DNA of 64,000 nt from Taiwanofungus camphoratus. Taxonomy: Eukaryota; Basidiomycota; Agaricomycetes; Polyporales; Taiwanofungaceae. Under the pieces are notes generated by a model. That model made no database searches. It was not told where the DNA came from and saw nothing but the letters and a program-made list of their open reading frames with translations. The position numbers were made by a program, and so were the translations under genes. This document shows positions 57,813 to 64,000 of this stretch, piece by piece. Position 1 is the first letter of the stretch, and each line of letters starts with the position of its first letter. The stretch is taken from the NCBI GenBank assembly GCA_003999685.1, contig CP021221.1:310001-374000 (forward strand), in the 5' to 3' direction.

Positions 57813-58190
57813 ATGTTACCAACCAGCAGCATCGTCATCATTGCACTGGTCTCAATAGGCTTTATTGCCTTTCTGGTCTTCTGCATCTGGACCACCTATA
57901 AAATCTCTTCTACCAACTCATCCTCTGTTCAAGACATTGAACTTCAGACCATGCCAAACGACCTTTACTCCACCTCATCACACATGGGCACCCCTATTCA
58001 ATTTGCACGTGTTTTGGCAGCCATTCAGCTTGACAGTCAGCGTCGGTCATCTGCTGATGTAATCCAAGTCCCACCTGTGGCCTTCCATCGTGCACAAGCA
58101 TCTGGGTCAGTCAGACGGTTTGAGGCAGAGGTTGATGAGTTGCTGGAAAGGATTAGTGTGATTGAGAAGGAAGGGGGGGACTGGAACTAA
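57813..58190 (+). CDS. Third ORF of the copia element: small single-pass membrane protein, 125 aa
   Basis: ATG at 57813, between the pol stop (57716) and the polypurine tract. The N-terminus MLPTSSIVIIALVSIGFIAF continues as LVFCIWTTYKIS. This is a hydrophobic segment of about 23 residues (roughly 7-29) that fits one membrane span, followed by Ser/Thr-rich and Gln-rich sequence. The charged C-terminal helix RRFEAEVDELLERISVIEKE may form a coiled coil. A closely similar frame is present in the second copy of the family at 61380-61740. Standard copia elements have no gene here. It has no similarity I recognise to envelope proteins, so the function is unknown. Confidence 0.7.
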   Translation: MLPTSSIVIIALVSIGFIAFLVFCIWTTYKISSTNSSSVQDIELQTMPNDLYSTSSHMGTPIQFARVLAAIQLDSQRRSSADVIQVPPVAFHRAQASGSVRRFEAEVDELLERISVIEKEGGDWN

Positions 58191-58259
58191 TAAATACTAT
58201 GGACTTACGCCGTTTGTAATTGATTTTCAATTATTGTGACATGTCAGATCAGGGGGGTG

Positions 58260-58671
58260 TGTTGAAGTCTGACTTACATGTCAAAATATCGGACTAATGC
58301 ACTGCATTGTAGTGCTGTGCTTAGTTACCTTAGATACCATCACTACACAGCATTACTATGGACACTGCCTCATCTTAGTTACAATCACTGTACAGCCTTG
58401 TTGATATCAATCTGCACAGCCATGCAGTGCACACAGCCTTAGTATCCTAGTTACTGTAGCACTGCATGGCCTTACTGTAGATGTATATAAACCCTAGAGT
58501 CCCAGTCCTGGATCCCCAGTGACTTACATTGGACTCTAGGTATGTCTTGTATATTTTCTTGTTAATATATTAGTGACTTACATTGGACTCTAGCTCTTCT
58601 GTCCCAGCAAGTCATCTCTGCTTGCATATATCTTGGAGTGTAACTCCTTGTGATATTGTCTGAACTTAACA
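58260..58671 (+). repeat. 3' LTR of the young copia element
   Basis: 412 bp, identical by eye to the 5' LTR, preceded by AGATCAGGGGGGTG. Confidence 0.92.
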
Positions 58672-60847
58672 GGAAGTAGCGTTCATCAAATTCAGCACGC
58701 TCTGAAATTAGAACTCGCCTTGTATCAGGGCAGTAGAATTTCCAGCCCTTGTAGCCATCAGGGTAGCCAATGAACACGCATTTCTGCATGTGAGGGGACA
58801 GTCCTTTGCGCTGGTCCTTTTGAATGTGCACATAGGCAGTGCAGCCCCAAACTCGAAGGTGTGCCACACTAGGCTTGTTCTTGTGCCACAGCTCATAGGG
58901 TGTGGTTCCAGGTCGCACAGAAGTGGGCAAGCGATTCCAGACATGAACCATAGCAGCAACAGCTTCACCCCAGAAACTTGGAGGCAAATTGGACTCTGCA
59001 AGCATGGCAGTAACAGTGTCAGACATGATCCCATTGGCTCGCTCTGCAACTCCATTCTGTTGTGGCCTATTGCGCACAGTGTGACGCCTCACAATGCCAC
59101 AAGAGTCAGTAAAAGCAATGAACTCTTTGGACATGTATTCTCCTCCCTTGTCATCCTGTAATGCCTTTATTTTGGTGCTGAGCTGGTTCTCAGCATAGGC
59201 CTTGAACTGCTTGAACGCACTGAAGGCTTCACTTTTGGCTTTCAAAAGGATAACCACTCTGAATCTAGAGTAGTCATCGATGAAGGTGATCCAGTAGCGG
59301 TAGCCTGAGTGTGTGCGGACAGGGAGAGGGCCATGGACATCAGTATGGACAAGTTCTAGAGGCTTTGAGGATGTGTGATTGGAGGGAGGGAAGGGGTTGG
59401 CTTGCATTTTGCCTGCCAGGCAAGGCTCACAGACAGGATCAGGCTGCTGCTTTGAGTTGAGAGTTAGACCAGTGACCAGGTCATCTTTGACAAGCTTCTG
59501 GACATCTGCATGATTATTGTGAGCAAGACGACGGTGCCAGAGACTGAGATCAAGTGGTAGAGTGGCTGCAAGGCATGCAGATGCTTCAAAATAAGGCTCA
59601 ACTTCACCATCCAAGTAGGCAGCATTGTTGGAATCTATTGGTGCCACAAAGCGCAGTGTGCCAGCCTGATAGAAGGCAATGGCATCTGAAGAGATGTTGA
59701 TGGAAAATCCTTTATTCCGGGCAAGATAAAGACATGACAGAAGATTACTGCGCAGGTCAGGCACATGCAGGACCCTCGAAAATTCCACAGCCCGCAGAAA
59801 TGCTCCCTTCACCCTAGGTCTGAAGATGACCGACCCAACTCCAGCAGAATAGACAACATTGTTGTCTGCCAGCTTCACAGGAATGCGTAGGGGCTTGTAA
59901 TTGCGAAGCCAGTGGCGATGGGGCGTCATATGAGAAGTGGCGCCTGTGTCTGCATTCCAGGTGAAGTCAGCATCAAGCTGAAGCGGTGTAAAGGGTGAGG
60001 AGGGCTCAGGGGAATTGGAACTTGCATTTGCAGCAGCTTCCTGAGTGGGCTCTTCTGTCTTGGTCTGTGCAGTATTGGCTTTTCCTTTGCCTCTGGTGGC
60101 ACGACGCTCCTTGGCCTGTTTTTGCGCCTTCTGGAATGAGTAGCACTGTGGCTGAGTGTGGCCAGGTGCACCACAGAAGTCACAGGGGTCAGAGGACGAG
60201 ATGGAGGAATGACTGTCTCCTTTTTGAGGTCACCATTGAGCAGTTGAGAGCACAATAGGGCAAACTCCTCTCTAGACAGGGCCAGGATCATAGCCATGAC
60301 AGTGAGCTCCTTGTCCAGATCCTCCAAAGTGTAGTGGTCAGGGCACAGGTTCTTGCATTGCTGCATGGCATCACAATTAATGATGGTCTGAAGCAAGTCA
60401 GAGTCTCCTTTTCTGATGGACAGGAGTGATTCCCAAGCATTCCAGTGTGCAGCAGGATGCTTGCGCTGGTGAGCATTCTCCAGAAAAATGCACCTTTTGG
60501 TCCGCTTCCACCATCAAATAGAGCCACCCAGCTGCCTTGGCCTCCTGCACCTCCCAAGCTTCAATGCCGAGTACAGGTGCACTCGATGCCACCATCCAGC
60601 ACTGGGTCATCTATCCCAAGAATGCACCACTGCCTGTCATGCATTGGCACTCCCTTTCACTGCCTTGCCAGGGGAAGACCTTTTATGAACCATCATCAAC
60701 AACCTAGTTGACCTGGTTCAAGCCCCAATCTCTGTTACTGCACCCACTAACCCACCTTGGACCCTCTCATTTTGACACCTCTGAGTCTAAGGGTGATTCA
60801 ATTCTCGCACTGATGCTGCTAATGATAACATCCACGTCGATACTCTA

Positions 60848-61805
60848 TGTTAAATGCAGACAATATCACAAGGAGTTATACTCCAAGATAAATGAATATC
60901 ACAAGGAGTTATACTCCAAGATAAATGAAGTCAGAGATGACTTGCTGGGACAGAAGAGCTAGGGCAATAGCTAGAGTCCAATGTAAGTCACTGATATATT
61001 AACAAGAAAATATACAAGACAAACCTAGAGTCCAATATAAGTCACTGGGGATCCAGGACTGGGACTCTAGGGTTTATATACATCTACAGTGAGGCTATGC
61101 AGTGCTACAGTAACTAGGATACTAAGGCTGTGTGCACTGCATGGCTGTGCAGATTGATATCAACAAGGCTGTACAGTGATTGTAACTAAGATGAGGCAGT
61201 GTCCATAGTAATGCTGTGTAGTGATGGTATCTAAGGTAACTAAGCACAGCATTACAATGCAGTGCATTAGTCCGATATTTTGACATGTAAGTCAGACTTC
61301 AACACACCCCCCTGATCTGACATGTCACAATAATTGAAAATCAATTACAAACGGCATAAGTCCATAGTATTTATTAGTTCCAGTCCCCCCCTTCCTTCTC
61401 AATCACACTAATCCTTTCCAGCAACTCATCAACCTCTGCCTCAAACCGTCTGACTGACCCAGATGCTTGTGCACGATGGAAGGCTGCAGGTGGGACTTGG
61501 ATTACATCAGCAGATGACTGTCAAGCTGAATGGCTGTCAAAACACGTGCAAATTGAATAGGAGTGGCCATGTGTGATGAGGTGGAGTAGAGGTCGTTCAG
61601 CATGGTCTGAAGTTCAATGTCTTGGACAGAGGATGAGTTGGTAGAAGAGATTTTATAGATGGTCCAGATGCAGAAGACCAGAAAGACAATAAAGCCTATT
61701 GAGACCAGTGCAATGATGATGCTGCTGGTTGATAACATGATGGTTGTTTGAGAAGAGATGCAAGACTGTCTCTGCCATATTATACAATGGCCCACTCCAA
61801 CCAAG
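60848..61805 (-). mobile_element. Truncated copy of the young copia family (3' LTR and third ORF only)
   Basis: A fossil fragment in minus orientation. The LTR is 60848-61304, about 457 bp because a stretch of about 33 bp (AATATCACAAGGAGTTATAC and onward) is repeated in tandem near 60868-60933. The polypurine tract follows at about 61305-61316. The region up to about 61740 matches the third-ORF region of the element at 52633-58671, including the membrane-protein frame. Pol is absent. Confidence 0.8.
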
Positions 61806-63181
61806 TGCTATCATTCACCTCCATACCATCAAGTGCATCACTGAGATTTTTCACATCAAGATCAGGGCTCATAAAAAATAAAAGACAAAAAGGAACAAAC
61901 CAGGAGTCCAGTCTCTCTCCTTATGCTTTATCAGATTGAGCATGCTCTTCATCAGCCATGTAACCTTAGACTTCTTCTGATTAATAGCACAAGTTGTCTT
62001 CATATGGGCCCTTTTATTTTGCTTGCTCTGCAAACCATCCAGCTTCTCTGTTGTTAACAGAACGGCCTTCAGGAGTGACAGACTGAAAAAACAAATCCTG
62101 ATCAGCAGTGGTAAAACACCAGTGGGTACACTTGATGATGAAGGTTGCCTTGTTCTGTAAAACATCCTCAACAGATGAAAAACAAAAAGGGCAAAAGAAA
62201 CTTACCTCCACAACATAAGAAGGCATAACCTGTTTGAGAACCAGCTGATGTGCTTTGATGGACTTCTCCTTAATGCACTCCTGATCACTGGCCAGCCTGT
62301 CCTGATGCTTTTTAGCATGTTCAAGGGTCTTATTGTTCTAAATTGAAAGTGTCAGTGACAAAAAATTGCATAAAAAAATCTTCACTTTCCTTCTGTGTCT
62401 TCTCAGCTTTTCACCCCATCTTGTCAAGCACCTGTTGCACATCAGAGGTCTTGGCCTTTCTGGCAGGCTGTTGGCACTATGATCAAGATAATTATCTCAA
62501 CAACTTCTGAAAGATAATTTTTTTGCACTTACCCTGAAATTTCTGAGCAAGAGGCAATTCCGGCAGAGAATGAGCACTGGCTATTAGCAGACAGATCCTT
62601 CAAACTCAAAATGTTAGCCTTCATAATGTAATAAAATAAGTTACTTACATTGGCAGCCCCTGTTGCACCCATAGTGGTTGCCATCAGCATTGCACCTATG
62701 GCCATTGGCATCACACTCAATCAGCTCCCATTCTTTTCCTTTTGAACACAGATAGGACATCATTTTTGGGTGACCTACTGGGTCTGGGGATGCTTGGAAG
62801 CTGATCTTGTCAGTCTGGAACTGTCCCCCATCACCTCAATGTCTTCTGCCACTGTGTAAGTTGTGATAGAGGGTTAGCAGTGGGCTCCAGCTTCCCACAG
62901 CACTGGACTGTGAGAAATCCCACACAATCAGTCAGTCAGCCTGGCGGCTTGGGGCACAGGACATACCATAATGCATGTGCACAAACCAGGCTATACAACC
63001 TTTCAATATAAAAGATGGTCACAGACTGATCTTGCATTTTTAAGACACAGACTACCAAGTTTATACTACTACATGAAGAATGTAAGATAAATTGGGAGCA
63101 GCATAGTATGTGGCACTCTAACTTTTTGATGTCAAGTTCTCATGAGGCTCTAGAAGTATCTGGCACCTATCAGCTGTTAGT
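61806..63181 (-). other. Unassigned region with a possible Cys-rich, intron-bearing gene remnant
   Basis: On the minus strand, 62763-62649 reads MMSYLCSKGKEWELIECDAN, then GHRCNADGNHYGCNRGCQ, and ends at a strong donor GTAAGTAAC. The regular spacing of Cys and His suggests metal binding. Further downstream, near 62340-62180, a charged helical stretch (LEHAKKHQDRLASDQECIKE) ends in MPSYVVE before another GTAAG. These look like exons of one gene, host or transposon-borne, but I could not join them with certainty and do not recognise the family. Confidence 0.3.
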
Positions 63182-63365
63182 GTTACTGTAGCACTGCATA
63201 GCCTCACTGTAGATGTATATAAACCCTAGAGTCCCAGTCCTGGAATCTATCCCCAGTTACTTACATTGGACTCTAACTATTGCCCTAGCTCTTCTGTCCC
63301 AGCAAGTCATCTGTGCTTCATTTATCTTGGAGTATAACTCCTTGTGATATTGTCTGCATTAAACA
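63182..63365 (+). repeat. Partial LTR of the young copia family
   Basis: Matches the right half of the 412-bp LTR, from GTTACTGTAGCACTGCATAG through TGTATATAAACCC to GTCTGCATTAAACA. The left half is missing. Plus orientation. Confidence 0.8.
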
Positions 63366-63631
63366 CGTATTGCAGGATAGTCTGCTGAAATGGAAAGGAT
63401 CAGTCAGAAGCTTGTATGAGCTCATTGAAGTGGCTGCATGATCACTGGTTGACAATATCAAAGAACACTGATAGACAGTATCAATGTAATGCAAGTTGTG
63501 ATTCACAGTCATTACATTGAGTTTGCAACAGAATACCTGCATCCTCAGTGAACCCATTGCAATAGGATACTTGCATCCCCAGTCAACCCATGTTTAAATA
63601 ATTGATTAATGTCAAATGGCCATTCATAATG
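63366..63631. other. Short spacer between LTR fragments
   Basis: No gene or motif recognised. Confidence 0.4.
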
Positions 63632-64000
63632 TGTCACAATAATGTGCTCTGTCACAGTCCCTTGGTCAAGCTGGAGTGCTGCCGGACTTGGAGTGGCCAC
63701 AGTAGACTGTGGGCCACTTACATCATTAGTGGCGGAGCTATTGGATTGGAGTTGAACACAGGCCACATTAGTTTTGTGGCTGGGTCATATGTTTGTATTG
63801 TTCTCTTTTTGATGGACTCTATTGTTCTGTGGTGGAGCCCTTTGTTCTCACCAGCATAAATAGTGCCCTGTAGTCCGGAGTAGCCCCCCATCTCTGTGGC
63901 TTACTTCGGACTCCAGGTATGTAGTAGAGTACATTATTTGAATACATCTCTGTGGCTTACTTCGGACTCCAGCACTTAGTTGCTGTTCCCTGCGTCCCAT
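63632..64000 (+). repeat. Family C copia LTR, plus orientation, cut by the window end
   Basis: Begins TGTCACAATAATG at 63632 and matches the LTRs at 43277-43651 and 50164-50538 in reverse orientation, up to CCTGCGTCCCAT at the last base. The final six or so bases of the LTR should lie beyond the window. Whether it is solo or starts an element cannot be seen. Confidence 0.8.

Larger units (their letters stand above)
52633..58671 (+). mobile_element. Ty1/copia retrotransposon, whole-looking, very young
   Basis: LTRs of 412 bp at 52633-53044 and 58260-58671 show no difference that I could find by eye. The 5-bp target duplication GGAAG is at 52628-52632 and 58672-58676, inside the older family C element. 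A primer-binding site follows the 5' LTR and the polypurine tract AGATCAGGGGGG precedes the 3' LTR. One long gag-pol frame and a small extra frame fill the interior. Ends are TGTTGAAG and CTTAACA. Identical LTRs imply a recent insertion. No obvious break was seen. Confidence 0.93.
50164..60847 (-). mobile_element. Ty1/copia element (family C), minus strand, split by a younger copia element
   Basis: A fossil element. The 3' LTR is 50164-50538, preceded (minus sense) by a polypurine tract AGATCAGGGGGGG. Reverse transcriptase and RNase H coding lies at 50618-52632 (IPVHVDDLTLASKS, VALSTTEAEYVAA). The young copia element and its target duplication occupy 52633-58676. Integrase and GAG-pre-integrase coding continues at 58677-59929 (ITFIDDYSRFRVVILL, NRPQQNGVAERANG), and gag-like sequence runs to about 60650. 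The 5' end and 5' LTR are missing, ending near a copia fragment at 60848. It carries several breaks and is older than its insertion. Confidence 0.8.

Overview
The window is nuclear DNA of a filamentous fungus, most likely an Agaricomycete basidiomycete close to the Polyporales. The evidence is dense GT..AG introns of about 45-90 nt, an intronless heme-thiolate peroxygenase, F-box/LRR pseudogenes, a BCAS3-type WD40 protein, Plavaka-type and Tc1/mariner DNA transposons, and nested Ty1/copia and Ty3/gypsy remnants. I found no rRNA or tRNA gene and no CRISPR array. Exon structures were worked out by hand from splice signals and reading frame and have not been checked against RNA.

Layout. 1-7 kb: a Ser/Pro-rich protein with an APE-type endonuclease/exonuclease/phosphatase domain on the minus strand, two near-identical 235-bp MITEs, and weak host-like open frames. 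7.4-10 kb: a 139-residue hypothetical gene and two decayed F-box genes. 11.6-17 kb: two well-resolved minus-strand genes, a 7-exon NAD-dependent epimerase/dehydratase (312 aa) and a 6-exon BCAS3-like protein (1144 aa). 17-22.8 kb: one partial hypothetical gene, then a GC-rich stretch with no supported gene that leads into a 4-exon plus-strand gene for a 904-residue nuclear protein with a CX2C..CX2C (GATA-like) finger. 26.2-33.5 kb: a 9-exon FAD-dependent monooxygenase, a degraded plus-strand gene whose 3' end overlaps a convergent fungal hypothetical gene, and the peroxygenase.

34.5-64 kb is a transposon graveyard. It holds a roughly 6-kb imperfect palindrome built from gypsy-type and Plavaka sequence with a 1-kb LTR-like insertion in each arm. 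Next come a Plavaka remnant and a Tc1/mariner element that carries a solo copia LTR. A gag/protease-bearing gypsy remnant is followed by an old copia element (minus strand) split by a young, whole-looking copia element at 52633-58671. Fragments of the same families fill the rest.

The host genes do not form a clear pathway. The monooxygenase and the peroxygenase are 4 kb apart and could share an oxidative role, but that is only a hypothesis. The most unusual item is a small single-pass membrane-protein frame between pol and the 3' LTR of the young copia element, kept in a second copy of the family.
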